Source of the DNA: Thermococcus stetteri
Lineage (GTDB): Archaea; Methanobacteriota_B; Thermococci; Thermococcales; Thermococcaceae
DNA length: 64,000 nucleotides
NCBI RefSeq assembly: GCF_017873335.1
Contig: NZ_JAGGKB010000001.1
Span: 620,001-684,000, forward strand
Direction of reading: 5' to 3'
Program-made: the position numbers and the translations under genes
Shown here: in pieces, positions 35,567-45,247 of the stretch
Position numbering within the stretch: the first letter of the stretch is position 1
How the letters are laid out: each line of letters starts with the position of its first letter
Notes under the pieces: model-generated
Database searches by the model: none
The model's input: only the letters and a program-made list of their open reading frames with translations
Told to the model about the DNA's origin: nothing

Positions 35567-38500
35567 TCAAGAGCCAAAGAACTCGTCCAGGCTTATGCCC
35601 TTCCTTTTCTTCTTTTTGGGTTTTTTCTCACTGGTATTATCCATCTTTCCGGCTGTTTTGTCCTGTACATGGCTCTTCTTAGCAGCCGCTTCAATGCTGG
35701 CGATAAGCTTTGTCGTAGTGGAACGCCTTGACTTTGTCTCTTCTTTCTTTTTCGCGGGTTCTCTGCTTCCTCCCAAGGATTTCGAGGTTGAACTTCCAGA
35801 CTTTTTGCCGGCCTTTCCGTTCTTTCCATTGAACTCGTCGAGGTAGCCGTTCCTCCCATTGGAGTGACCCGTCCGTTCCTTGACCATCTTCTCGCAGATG
35901 TCCGCTGAGAAGCCCATGAGGGTCCTCTGCCTCTCCGGAAAGACGTTCTCGAAGAGCGTCTTTATGTCCTTCTCGGTTATGCATATCCTCTGCCTCGTGT
36001 AGTCCTTGACGTTGTACTTCGTAACGAGCATCTTCGCGGTTGGCAGGTACTTCTCTATGGCCCCTTTGCTGACGGTGAGGACTATCTTTCCGCCGCACTT
36101 CGGGCACCTACCGGTTAAGGGCGGCCGCCTGTACTTCGTATTGCACTTTACACATCTGAACTCCTGCCTCGTGAAGCTCCTAAGGTTGCCCCTTAAGTCC
36201 GGAACGAGGTGGGAGTTGATTATCGTCTCGGCCACGTGGTGCTCATCCACGGCCCTTATCCTCTCTGCCAAGGCGAGCTGTCTGGCGACCTTCTCTTCCA
36301 TGTCGCCGAGCTGTTTGTACAGGCTCATCTTCGGGCCAAGACCGATGTCGTCCGTATCGTGGGTGAACTTTATCCCCTCGTACATCTCGGGCTTGTTCAA
36401 GCGGTCCTCAACGCGCTCGATGACCTTCACTTCCTTTGGAGACTTCAGCTCGTAAGTTGCCCTGTAAAACTCGAGCGGATAGTACCTGACCACGTCCATG
36501 TTGTGAACCTCACTGTCAACCTCCCTCGGATCGAGCCTAGTGGTAACAACGAGCGGGGCGTCCATCTTACCGCCGCGCTTTTCTGGGAGGTAATACTTGC
36601 TGAAGTTGAGGAGGGCATCGAGGAGGAGCATTACAGCGTCTTCGTCGCCGTCACAATTGGCTGTAGTAATATTATTACTAATTACTATAGTATGATACTT
36701 AGCTGCACTAAGCGAGTAGACCCACTGGTCGGGAGGTCCAACATACTCAACTCTGCGTACTTTCAACAACACCCCCATTTCTGTGGCCTTGGAGTGTGTT
36801 CTGAAACCATGCGAAGCCCAAGTAGCTAAGACAGAATTCTTGCGCTTGGAGACGAATCCAATAAACTCTATGAACCTCTTCGCTTGAATGCCATATAGAT
36901 TCAATCTATACACAGTCGAGACCGGTACATCGCCACCTTTTCTAGAATGATACTTCTCAACGATATTTCCTCTGCGTGAGTTGGCATTTCTGTCAACCCC
37001 CCAACTGGAGTAGAGACCAAACTTCGATATGAGGAGGGTATCAATGTCCTCAAGCAGTGCGCGATTGACACTGTAAACGGCTATCATGGGCTTTGAAGGA
37101 ACAACGCTTCCATCTCCCTCGAAGTACGCCTTGAGCATCTCTGCAACGGCTTCACGTGGCAGTGTGAAAACAAGAGACGGAACGCGTTTGCTGTACGCGT
37201 TCTTTCCAGTCTTCAGAACTTCCATGAACAGCAGGTAGAGAATGCGTGAGCCAACTGTAACCTTCCCGTCTCCCTCATAGATACCAAAACCGTCTCCGAA
37301 AGCTTCTCTGAGTGCTCTCTTAAGGTCCTCCCTAACCTCTTCATCTGCTATCGAGAAGCTCAGCTGGTAGACGCTTTCGCTCTCCCGTGCATAGCCCTCC
37401 GCAAGATAGTATCCAACGATGCGGAGGAGAGGCTTGAGAGGCACGAACCGCTTGATTCTTACTTTATCGCGCTTAAATCCAAGCCAGCAGGAAGGTACTT
37501 CCTCAATGGATATCCCTTTCTCCGTGAGAACCCTTAGAAGGATGCTCAAAGGTATGGAGTCTCTGCGCAGGTAGTCTTCTTTTACATCAGCCTCAACTGA
37601 GCGGAGCCACTCTGCTATTCCACGAACCATTATCCTATCGTGAAGATGAGCAAACTCCTCTCTGGAGAACTCCTTCAGCAGATCAATGTACTCTGTGTTC
37701 TTTTCTGGAAGCTCCAAATTAGGCACGAGAATCCTATCTCCTTCCCTAACCTCAAAAGCTCTCTTCTCAACGAATTTGCCGTTTTCGTAGACAAGCACTG
37801 GATGATCAACCGTCGTCTCAAAGCTCCTGCCGAGCTCAAGCTCGAACCTTATCATGTGGTCCGTCGATGGAGCCTTTATGACGTCCTCTATATCGGTGAG
37901 AACAACCTTTCCGCTCTCAGGGTCAAATGAATAGACCTTAACGTCCGCCTTCGGCTTCTTCCTCACGTAGACCATGTTTTCGTACCGCTCGTCTTCAAAG
38001 AGGTCGTAGAGTTCCTTAAGGGTTATCCTCTGAGGAACACCGTTAATCTGGACGAGTATCCTTGTATCACCTGGGAAGCAGTTCCTCCTCTTTGCGGCGT
38101 GGTAATACGGATGGGCATAACCAACGAGGACATCGGAGAAGCCGATTATCCTCCCGATGATTCCGGCTGAAGTGTGTGGGGCGAGGCCTATCACGAGGTG
38201 GCCTATGAGATCCTCCATCTTCTCGGCGTTGTAGAAGCGCGGAAGGCCGTAAAACTTCTCGAGGAGATCATCGATGAAGCGCGCCACCTTGAGGAGGTAT
38301 CTCCCAGCCTCGTAGGGCAGAATAACGTCCTGAACCTTCAGCTCGAGTATCTGGTCGTCCCTCTCGAGAGGCCTGCCCTCGAAGTCGTGGGTGTAACCGA
38401 GCTCCCTCAGCTTCTCGACGCTCGTCCCTATCTCCTTAGGCTTGAAGTGAGTTATTGGAGCGTCGGTCGCGTCGAAACGGATCGTGCCATCCTTAAAGAC

Positions 38501-40969
38501 GTAGACGTCGTTTTTCACCCTGAGGAGACCCTTTTCCAGCGGCTCGGCCATCTTGTAGCCGGACGTCATGCCCTTAACGCCCTTGAGCCTGTCTATGCCA
38601 TAAACTTTGACGTTGTCCATGGCCTGCCTTAACAGATCGGCCGGCTTTATTTCCCTCTCCGCGTAGGGCTTGAGCTCAACGTCGCACTTCGGACAGCGGT
38701 AGCCGAAGTCCTTCGCATCGCTCTCCGGATAATCGGCCCCACACTTCGAGCAGTGCCAGAGAAGCTCCTTCCTCGTACCGCAGACGGGACAGAGGTGCTC
38801 CGGGCCAACGTGACCACACTTAGGACACTTGAAGAAGGCTATCTCAACCCTGGCCGTTTTTCCTTCCTCGGCGGCTTTCTTGATGTCCCTGCTCTGGCCG
38901 CCTGCGAGGCCTATCGGGAAGAGAACCTGAACCGGCGGCTTCATCTTTCTCTCCTTGGCCTTCTCGGGCCTTCCCATCCTCGCCCCGATCCAGCTTATCC
39001 CCCTATCCCTGAGCTTTATCCTGTTGTTCTCGTTGATGATGTCGATGACGGTGTGGAACGGCTTCGCCTTGAACTCCCACTCGAGGTTGCCTAGAGGTGT
39101 CAGAAGGGCCGCGCTCCATGGGTACTCAACGACGATGACCTTCCTCTTCTTCTCGATCCTCTCAAGCCTGTGGGGCAGGCCGAGGAGCTCAAGGTAGCGT
39201 TTGATAGTTTTATCGTTCTCGAGGACGACCTTCTTCGCGAAGCGGTTCTTTCTGAACTCACCCCACTCGATTTGGGCATTGAGCAGGGCCTTCTGGAGTT
39301 CTTCGACTTCCTCCGGCTTGAGGGTGTTCCAGTAGAGGGTGTAGTAGGGGTGAAACGGTATGTCGAGAACAGTTGAAAGGTGAATGGCAGTCTCAACATC
39401 TGGCCTAACCCTGAGCGGATCCCTAAGAAGGTTCCACAGGAAATCGGGGTCAACCTCAAGGTATTCAGCCGCTTCCTCAACGGCTTCCCTGTCGTTCTCC
39501 GCGAAGGGTTGAAGTTCGACCTCGTAGAGGTCTTTGACGGCCTGGACTAGCTCTTGAACCCACCACTCTTCTACGTAGTTCGCCGGAAGGAGCGTCTGGT
39601 TGTTCTCGACGAAGTCGCCGAAGTTTACGAGGGCATCGCCAACGTAGAGGATCTCGTCAACCTCGTTCCTGACCTTTAGAGCCGTTTCATAGTCATCTAC
39701 CCTTACCACGCTCCCGTTCTTGAGCCTAACGATCGGACCCTCCACCGTAGTCGCTGGAGTCACGATACAGCCCTTACCAGGCCTTTCCGTCTTCATCTGG
39801 GTACCAATCGCTATGAACTCGTCCAGAATGAGCATCGTTGCAGGATTGACGCTCCAGGTCGCAAAGCCAGAAACCCTTGAGCGGCCGTACCTGAGCCGGA
39901 AGCCGCCGTTAGTCGAAGGCTCGGCGAAGAGAGGCCTTCCCCCGATTATCTCCTTGGTGTACTTTTTGTTGGGAGCGATGTTGGTCCTGAACTTCTCGTA
40001 GAGCTCGTAGTAGAAGCCCTTCTCAACTTTCTCCATCTTTTCCGCAACGCTTTCACTCCCAGAATCTTCGGCCTTTGTCTCTTCTTTCTTTTCCTCTCCA
40101 CCCTTGCCCTTCTCCTTGGCTTCCACGAACTCCTTTATCCAGTCCCAGCCCTCGATTCCCATCTTGTCTATGTACTTCACGAGCTTCTTCGCCTTCTGGA
40201 GGACACCTTCAGCGAGAACTAGTATAGCACCGCCACGGAGATGGTTCGTCTCGACACCAGGGACGTTTCTGTGGGAGACCTCTACCTTATCCGTCTCTTC
40301 ACCGGTTATCTCGATCGGGATGTTCCTCATGGCCAGTCTTACTTCATCTGCTTCAGGGTGGTACTGTAGCCTCGTAACAGCCCTGTGGTAAAGGTCAACC
40401 TCCTCCACCATCCTCTCTATGTGCTTATCACTCGGCTTGAAGCGGTCGAGACCGAGCTTCTTCCTCACGTAGTCACCAACGAGGACGCTCAGGGCCTGAG
40501 CCGTTCCACCGGAACTCCTGATCGGGCCAGCGTAGTAGAGAGCCAAATATTCGCTCCCGTCGGTCCACTCGTTGCGCTTAATTTTAACGTCAGCAATGCC
40601 CTCAAGGGGAGCAGAGACTATGCCCTCCGTCAGGATGGCAAGGGCCGTTCTAACGGCCTGCTCCGCGTACTTCTCCTTGCTCCCGAGATCGCCGAACCTG
40701 CCCTCGATTATCTCATCAACAACCTTCAGGGCCGCTATTTCCTTCCCGTATTCCTTCACGAGCTCCCTTATCCTCTCTGCCACCCCGGGAGGTCCAACGA
40801 GGCTCTCAACACGGCCGGCCATGTCGGTTGCCTGGGGCACCTCAACGTCCAGGCTCGGGTCCTTCCCCTGGGCGCGGGCCTTCCTCGCTATTTCATAGGC
40901 CCGGTCTATCTCGCGCTGGAGTGACTCGAAGTAGGCCTTCATTTCAGGTGAGTACAACTCCTCGCTCAT
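35567..40969 (-). CDS. polC: DNA polymerase D large subunit DP2 with intein
   Basis: 1800 codons; excising the intein leaves ~1325 aa, normal for DP2. It is the catalytic subunit of replicative polymerase PolD, with a double-psi-barrel active site. Two zinc clusters are visible: CPKCGHVGPEHLCPVCG with CSKCGADYP/RCPKC, and VKCNTKYRRPPLTGRCPKC near the C-terminus. The active-site segment CDGDEDAVMLLLDALLNF immediately follows the intein. A long Lys/Ser-rich tail precedes the C-terminal EFFGS region. Start ATG directly follows the DP1 stop, so DP1-DP2 form an operon with orc1. Confidence 0.97.
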   Translation of the reverse strand: MSEELYSPEMKAYFESLQREIDRAYEIARKARAQGKDPSLDVEVPQATDMAGRVESLVGPPGVAERIRELVKEYGKEIAALKVVDEIIEGRFGDLGSKEKYAEQAVRTALAILTEGIVSAPLEGIADVKIKRNEWTDGSEYLALYYAGPIRSSGGTAQALSVLVGDYVRKKLGLDRFKPSDKHIERMVEEVDLYHRAVTRLQYHPEADEVRLAMRNIPIEITGEETDKVEVSHRNVPGVETNHLRGGAILVLAEGVLQKAKKLVKYIDKMGIEGWDWIKEFVEAKEKGKGGEEKKEETKAEDSGSESVAEKMEKVEKGFYYELYEKFRTNIAPNKKYTKEIIGGRPLFAEPSTNGGFRLRYGRSRVSGFATWSVNPATMLILDEFIAIGTQMKTERPGKGCIVTPATTVEGPIVRLKNGSVVRVDDYETALKVRNEVDEILYVGDALVNFGDFVENNQTLLPANYVEEWWVQELVQAVKDLYEVELQPFAENDREAVEEAAEYLEVDPDFLWNLLRDPLRVRPDVETAIHLSTVLDIPFHPYYTLYWNTLKPEEVEELQKALLNAQIEWGEFRKNRFAKKVVLENDKTIKRYLELLGLPHRLERIEKKRKVIVVEYPWSAALLTPLGNLEWEFKAKPFHTVIDIINENNRIKLRDRGISWIGARMGRPEKAKERKMKPPVQVLFPIGLAGGQSRDIKKAAEEGKTARVEIAFFKCPKCGHVGPEHLCPVCGTRKELLWHCSKCGADYPESDAKDFGYRCPKCDVELKPYAEREIKPADLLRQAMDNVKVYGIDRLKGVKGMTSGYKMAEPLEKGLLRVKNDVYVFKDGTIRFDATDAPITHFKPKEIGTSVEKLRELGYTHDFEGRPLERDDQILELKVQDVILPYEAGRYLLKVARFIDDLLEKFYGLPRFYNAEKMEDLIGHLVIGLAPHTSAGIIGRIIGFSDVLVGYAHPYYHAAKRRNCFPGDTRILVQINGVPQRITLKELYDLFEDERYENMVYVRKKPKADVKVYSFDPESGKVVLTDIEDVIKAPSTDHMIRFELELGRSFETTVDHPVLVYENGKFVEKRAFEVREGDRILVPNLELPEKNTEYIDLLKEFSREEFAHLHDRIMVRGIAEWLRSVEADVKEDYLRRDSIPLSILLRVLTEKGISIEEVPSCWLGFKRDKVRIKRFVPLKPLLRIVGYYLAEGYARESESVYQLSFSIADEEVREDLKRALREAFGDGFGIYEGDGKVTVGSRILYLLFMEVLKTGKNAYSKRVPSLVFTLPREAVAEMLKAYFEGDGSVVPSKPMIAVYSVNRALLEDIDTLLISKFGLYSSWGVDRNANSRRGNIVEKYHSRKGGDVPVSTVYRLNLYGIQAKRFIEFIGFVSKRKNSVLATWASHGFRTHSKATEMGVLLKVRRVEYVGPPDQWVYSLSAAKYHTIVISNNITTANCDGDEDAVMLLLDALLNFSKYYLPEKRGGKMDAPLVVTTRLDPREVDSEVHNMDVVRYYPLEFYRATYELKSPKEVKVIERVEDRLNKPEMYEGIKFTHDTDDIGLGPKMSLYKQLGDMEEKVARQLALAERIRAVDEHHVAETIINSHLVPDLRGNLRSFTRQEFRCVKCNTKYRRPPLTGRCPKCGGKIVLTVSKGAIEKYLPTAKMLVTKYNVKDYTRQRICITEKDIKTLFENVFPERQRTLMGFSADICEKMVKERTGHSNGRNGYLDEFNGKNGKAGKKSGSSTSKSLGGSREPAKKKEETKSRRSTTTKLIASIEAAAKKSHVQDKTAGKMDNTSEKKPKKKKRKGISLDEFFGS
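36656..38080 (-). other. Intein in DP2 (475 aa, LAGLIDADG homing endonuclease)
   Basis: Begins with Cys in AKRRN|CFPGDTRILVQING and ends ISNNITTAN before |CDGDEDA, the known intein site of archaeal DP2. Block A (CFPGDTRI), block B (RSFETTVDHPVLVY) and LAGLIDADG motifs (LRIVGYYLAEGY and MLKAYFEGDGSV) are present, so it looks full-sized and mobile-capable. The penultimate residue is Ala instead of the usual His, with final Asn. The last ~20 codons are strongly A/T-ending, unlike the host gene. Confidence 0.93.
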
Positions 40970-43162
40970 TCAAACCCCCTCGCAGAACTGGTCAAACCTA
41001 ACTACGGCCCTCAGACGGGCAGTTTCAACATCTATTATTGGAACCCTAGCGGGAGTCGGGATTATGTTCACCATCTTCTGGAACTCAGTCTGGGCCTGCC
41101 ACGTACCGGTGTTTATGACGAAGACGCCGTTGTATGTCTTATATTCCATAACGTGGACGTGGCCAGCCTGGAAAAGGTCGGGAACGCTCTCGATGACGAG
41201 CGTATCTTCTGGATCGGGCGCTATCGGAACCTTGTTTCCGAAGGTTGGAGCTATGTGCCTGAGCTTCAGAAGCTCCACCATTGCCTCGGCAGGACTGTGG
41301 TGGCTCCTGTTAGGGACGAAATCAACGACGTCCTCGATTCCCCTCCCATGGGCTATGAGGAAGTCTCTGCCGTGGAGCCTTATCACAGCAGGGTTGCTGA
41401 TTATCACCGCGTTCTTGAGCTTGTAGAGCGGCTTCGCATACTCTTCGTAGAAGCCAGGCTGTGGAAGGGCCGTTCTGGCCGCGTCGTGGTTTCCAGGGCC
41501 GATGAACATCGTTATGTGATCCGGAACCTGCTTCAGCAGGTTTGCCAGAGCCTCATACTGGTCGAAGATGTCCGGGATAGCCAGCTCGTTGTACTGGCCG
41601 GGGTAGATGCCGACGCCGTCAACGACATCGCCGCCGAGGATGAGGTACTTAACCCTGCTCACCAGCTCCTCCTCGGTTCTGCTGTTCACTTCGCCGTTGA
41701 GCCACTCGAGGAACTTGATAAAAGCTTCCTCGCAGAACTTGTTGCTGCCAACGTGGATGTCGCTGAGAAGGATGGCGTAGACCTTCTCATCGAGCGGTGG
41801 TTTGGGCCTCTTGAACTTCGGAACGTCCGGCAGGAACACCCTGTTGGCGAAGAATATTCCCTTTCCTGGAGTACCTCTGAAGGCAACAACCGAATCGGGC
41901 ATTATCGTATTGTAGGCTTCCTTTGCACCCTCCTTGTCTGAGCCTATGAAGACCTTGATCCTCCCGGTGGCATCCTCGATCTCAAAGAGATAGCCTTTTC
42001 TCGTCTCGCGCTTCTCGTTGACGAGCCCGATTATCGTGACATCATCTTCGCGGACGTAGCTCAGCTTGGCGATGTCCACTATCGTGCCGATTTCAGGGTT
42101 TTCGCGGAAGATCCTCCGCATCTTCTTAAGCCTGGACTTGAAGTAGCTGGAATAGGCCTGGATTATGACCTCGCCCTCCTTGCTCTGGGCGTTCTTGACC
42201 TTTGGAACCTCGAACTTCACGTTCTTAACGTCAAAGGCAAGCTTCCACTCGTCGGGAATCTCCTTTGCCCTGTAATGGAAGCCCTCCTTTGGGGTTATCA
42301 CGAGGTCGGAATAGGTCGAATAGGCCTTCTCTTCCTCTGGAGTTTCCTCCTCCACGTAGGCTATTGGAACACCGTAGTCACCGTAGACTATCTTCGGCTT
42401 GACGCCGTTGTCGCCGTTCTCGTAGTACTCCTCGGAGTCTTCGTACCCATTCCCACTCCCGTTTTCCACTAGAAGGGACTCATCAGAGAAGCCAGTTTCA
42501 TCGGGAAATTCTCCTTCAGAGGACTCTTCTAGGAGGGTCTCACCTTCAGGAGTTCCAGTGGAAATAAAACTCTCCCCCCCAGAGAAGGCTTCTTCTAAAG
42601 CCTCTGATTCATAATTAGAGCCAAGAAAATCCTCAGATCCTAAGGCATTTCCAGTAGAAATAAAGGCCTCCTCCCCCTCGGAAGGCTGAACAACTTCAGC
42701 ATTATCTTCCACAGAAGACAATAGCTCTGGTTCAGTGTTGATTTCATCCTCCAGTGAAGAGCCTTCAGATGCTAGAGAACTTTCCTCAGCGGCGACAACA
42801 TCTCCAACAGGCGCTGCACTTGGCTCAGCTATAGATTCGGCCCCATCGAGAGAAGCTTCAATGGCCTCAGACCCATCAGATTCAGACTCCAGAGCTGTCT
42901 CCTCGTTAAGTTCTACAGGAGGTTCAGAAGCACCCCTCCCTTGGAATACCGAACTTTCGAGGGCAGCGTTTCCACTGGAAATAATGCCCTTCTCCGCCAG
43001 GAACTCTCTGGCAAGGTTGGAGTCTACAACGAACGTCCCACGGTTTTTGGCGAACTTTATCAGCTCGGCCAGGGTGAATGCCTTCTTGTAGTGGTCTGCG
43101 AGCAGATAATACGCGGACGGCGTGATAAGGTAGTTGTTCTTAAGGAGGTCCTCCACCAGCAT
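40970..43162 (-). CDS. polB: DNA polymerase D small subunit DP1
   Basis: 730 aa. The C-terminal half has an OB fold (IGTIVDIAKLSYVREDDVTI) and a calcineurin-like phosphoesterase with all metal motifs: LLSDIHVGSN, LGGDVVDGVG, IGPGNHDAART, IAHGRGIEDV, QAGHVHVME. This is the 3'-5' proofreading exonuclease. The N-terminal helical domain is followed by ~200 residues of acidic Ser/Glu-rich disorder with repeats such as EAFISTGNALGSED and ESFISTGTPEGE. Those repeats are encoded by origin-box-like DNA (42552-42580, 42648-42679, 42968-42982). ATG overlaps the orc1 stop. Confidence 0.96.
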   Translation of the reverse strand: MLVEDLLKNNYLITPSAYYLLADHYKKAFTLAELIKFAKNRGTFVVDSNLAREFLAEKGIISSGNAALESSVFQGRGASEPPVELNEETALESESDGSEAIEASLDGAESIAEPSAAPVGDVVAAEESSLASEGSSLEDEINTEPELLSSVEDNAEVVQPSEGEEAFISTGNALGSEDFLGSNYESEALEEAFSGGESFISTGTPEGETLLEESSEGEFPDETGFSDESLLVENGSGNGYEDSEEYYENGDNGVKPKIVYGDYGVPIAYVEEETPEEEKAYSTYSDLVITPKEGFHYRAKEIPDEWKLAFDVKNVKFEVPKVKNAQSKEGEVIIQAYSSYFKSRLKKMRRIFRENPEIGTIVDIAKLSYVREDDVTIIGLVNEKRETRKGYLFEIEDATGRIKVFIGSDKEGAKEAYNTIMPDSVVAFRGTPGKGIFFANRVFLPDVPKFKRPKPPLDEKVYAILLSDIHVGSNKFCEEAFIKFLEWLNGEVNSRTEEELVSRVKYLILGGDVVDGVGIYPGQYNELAIPDIFDQYEALANLLKQVPDHITMFIGPGNHDAARTALPQPGFYEEYAKPLYKLKNAVIISNPAVIRLHGRDFLIAHGRGIEDVVDFVPNRSHHSPAEAMVELLKLRHIAPTFGNKVPIAPDPEDTLVIESVPDLFQAGHVHVMEYKTYNGVFVINTGTWQAQTEFQKMVNIIPTPARVPIIDVETARLRAVVRFDQFCEGV
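42552..42580 (+). repeat. ORB-like box inside the DP1 coding sequence
   Basis: GTTCCAGTGGAAAT followed by AAAACTCT matches 21 of the first 22 bases of the oriC ORB at 45174, but the following G6 is C7 here. On the coding strand it encodes SFISTGTP in the disordered part of DP1. Two weaker copies lie at 42648-42679 (TTTCCAGTAGAAAT) and 42968-42982 (GTTTCCACTGGAAAT). Confidence 0.75.
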
Positions 43163-44409
43163 CAGAACAACCTCCTCTGGCGGGAGAGGCTCAGGGTGAG
43201 CAGCGGGCGAACCTGCTCGTCGTGGCGGTAGATGTTCTTCACCATATACGGAGTCACGTTGAGCCTTATCTCCTTTGTCCTCCCGTAGCGGCCCTTGCTG
43301 ACGACCTTGGCGTTGATTATGCCGAGCATGTCGAGTTCGTTGATCAGATCGCTCACGCGCCTCTGGGTTAGAGGTTCAACGTCAAGGCTGTCGCAGAGCA
43401 TCTTGTAAATTGAGTAGACCTCACCGGTGTTAGCGGGAAGCTCGCCGTTTTCGTCGAGCATGACTATCGCATAGAGGAGGACCTTCGAGTGGAGAGGAAG
43501 GGTTTTTATGACCTCCTCCATGGTGTCCTGCTCAATCTTTTCCTGGGCCTTCCAGACGTGCCTTTCGGTTACCTTGCTGGCCCCCTCGCGCTCCGCTATC
43601 TCACCGGCAACCCTCAGAAGATCGAGGGCCCTCCTCGCGTCTCCGTGCTCTCTGGCGGCGAGGGCTGCACAGAGGGGAACAACGGCATCGTCCAGCACAC
43701 CTTCATAAAACGCCTCCCTGGCACGCTGCATGAGGATGTCCCTGAGCTGGTTCGCGTCGTATGGGGGAAAGACTACCTCCTCTTCGCTCAGGCTGGAGAG
43801 GACGCGTGCATCCAGGTACTCCTTGAACTTGAGGTCGTTGGAAATCCCAATGATGCTCACCTTCGCTTTGCTAAGTTCGCTGTTGATCCTCGTCAGAGAA
43901 TACAGGATGTCATCACCGCTCTTCTTGATGAGCTTGTCGATCTCGTCGAGGACTATTATAACGAAGCGCTCTTTGGCATCTATAACATCCTTGAGCTTCG
44001 CGTAGACCTCATCGGTGGGCCAGCCGACGAGGGGAACCTCGATACCGCTCTCTTCCTTGAAGTGGTTTACAATCCTTGCGAGAACGCGGTAGTGGGTGTC
44101 AATTATTTCACAGTTGATGTATATGACCTCAACGGGTATGTTGTACTTCTGGGATATCTTCTTCAGCTCTTCGGTGACAAACTTGACAGTTACGGTTTTA
44201 CCGGTTCCAGTTTTACCGTACACAAAAACATTAGAAGGCGTCTCACCGCGGAGAACAGGGACGAGAATGTGGGCTAGATCGTCTATCTGCTTGTGCCTGT
44301 GTGGAAGCTCCTTTGGAGTATAGCTGTGCCTAAGCACTTCCTTGTTCTTGAATATCTTCCTGGCATGGAGGTACTTCTCGAATATTGAGCTCAGGTAGTC
44401 GTCGTCCAT
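43162..44409 (-). CDS. cdc6: Origin recognition protein Orc1/Cdc6
   Basis: 415 aa AAA+ ATPase that binds ORB boxes and loads MCM. Walker A FVYGKTGTGKTVTVKF, Walker B VIIVLDEIDKLIK, sensor-1 VSIIGISNDLKF, sensor-2 HGDARRALDLLR, then a winged-helix domain (PLTQRRVSDLINELDMLGII). I choose ATG 44409; the GTG at 44424 would add five residues. Transcribed away from oriC, with DP1 and DP2 downstream. Confidence 0.96.
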   Translation of the reverse strand: MDDDYLSSIFEKYLHARKIFKNKEVLRHSYTPKELPHRHKQIDDLAHILVPVLRGETPSNVFVYGKTGTGKTVTVKFVTEELKKISQKYNIPVEVIYINCEIIDTHYRVLARIVNHFKEESGIEVPLVGWPTDEVYAKLKDVIDAKERFVIIVLDEIDKLIKKSGDDILYSLTRINSELSKAKVSIIGISNDLKFKEYLDARVLSSLSEEEVVFPPYDANQLRDILMQRAREAFYEGVLDDAVVPLCAALAAREHGDARRALDLLRVAGEIAEREGASKVTERHVWKAQEKIEQDTMEEVIKTLPLHSKVLLYAIVMLDENGELPANTGEVYSIYKMLCDSLDVEPLTQRRVSDLINELDMLGIINAKVVSKGRYGRTKEIRLNVTPYMVKNIYRHDEQVRPLLTLSLSRQRRLF

Positions 44410-44893
44410 CGTCCCACTCTCCACTTGAAATCATACTCATAGCGCCCCATTGTGACAATATGAAAAACTATCTATCGGCGAATCACCAATATCTTTCCAG
44501 TTATTTTAACTTTATGGCACCAGCTAGTGACAAATATTGAATATTCGGGGGATATTCCACCGGAACCAGCGGATACACAGGAAGGCATACCTATGTGTAG
44601 GTCTTAGGTTTATATGGGTTGTTGAACATGGAGCTGTTAAAGGTCTCCACGTGAAGTTCCATTTCTAACTTGGGCAAAAGAACATCTCCAGAGGAAGCGA
44701 GGAACAAGTAATGATCAAACATGTACACACAGATTTACATTAGGAAAACAAAACATCGTTAGGGCATATTATTTCCACTGAAAGGTAAATGGACAAAAAT
44801 AGACATGAAAATGAGAACAATAATGGACAGGAAAGAACATTTTGAGAAAACAGTTATGTTTTCAGAATGACAAAAAGTAAACAGTTTTGTAGT

Positions 44894-44920
44894 CCCCCAG
44901 AGTTCTGTTTCCAGTGGAGG
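44894..44920 (-). promoter_or_regulatory. Origin recognition box (ORB), minus orientation
   Basis: On the minus strand: core TCCACTGGAAACAGAACTCT followed by a G5 string. Matches the pyrococcal ORB layout (dyad, linker, G-string). Left flank of the AT-rich unwinding region. Confidence 0.88.
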
Positions 44921-45173
44921 CGGCTTTTGCAGCTACACCCACTCAAAATATCGTGAGTTAGTGTAAACACTCCCATTTCTTAATCATTTGTGGCTATTTA
45001 TAGTTTTTCATAAACAATGTTCAATATTAATGGATTAATGTACACAAACATTGAAAATATTTTCAGAAGCATAAATTCATAATGAACGAAATAGTATTTA
45101 CATTGGGATATCTTCCTTAAAAATCCCTTTCTGTAATTCAACGTCATGAGATCCGTCCATTCTCCGAAAGTTG

Positions 45174-45201
45174 GTTCCAGTGGAAATGAAACTCTGGGGG
45201 G
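45174..45201 (+). promoter_or_regulatory. Origin recognition box (ORB), plus orientation
   Basis: GTTCCAGTGGAAAT GAAACTCT then GGGGGG; full ORB with G-string. Inverted relative to 44894-44920. Confidence 0.9.
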
Positions 45202-45224
45202 TCTTTTCGATAACCATCGAAAAA

Positions 45225-45247
45225 GAGCTCTGTTTCCACTGGAAAAC
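45225..45247 (-). promoter_or_regulatory. ORB without G-string
   Basis: Minus strand reads GTTTTCCAGTGGAAACAGAG then CTC: the dyad and linker of an ORB, with no G-string after it. A further half-site CCCAGTGG lies at 45253-45260. Confidence 0.75.

Noticed and set aside
38174-38632. Plus-strand open frames over DP2, DP1 and Orc1 (for example 38174-38632, 41153-41941, 43489-44277)
   Set aside because: Shadows produced by the GC-rich codon pattern of the minus-strand replication genes.
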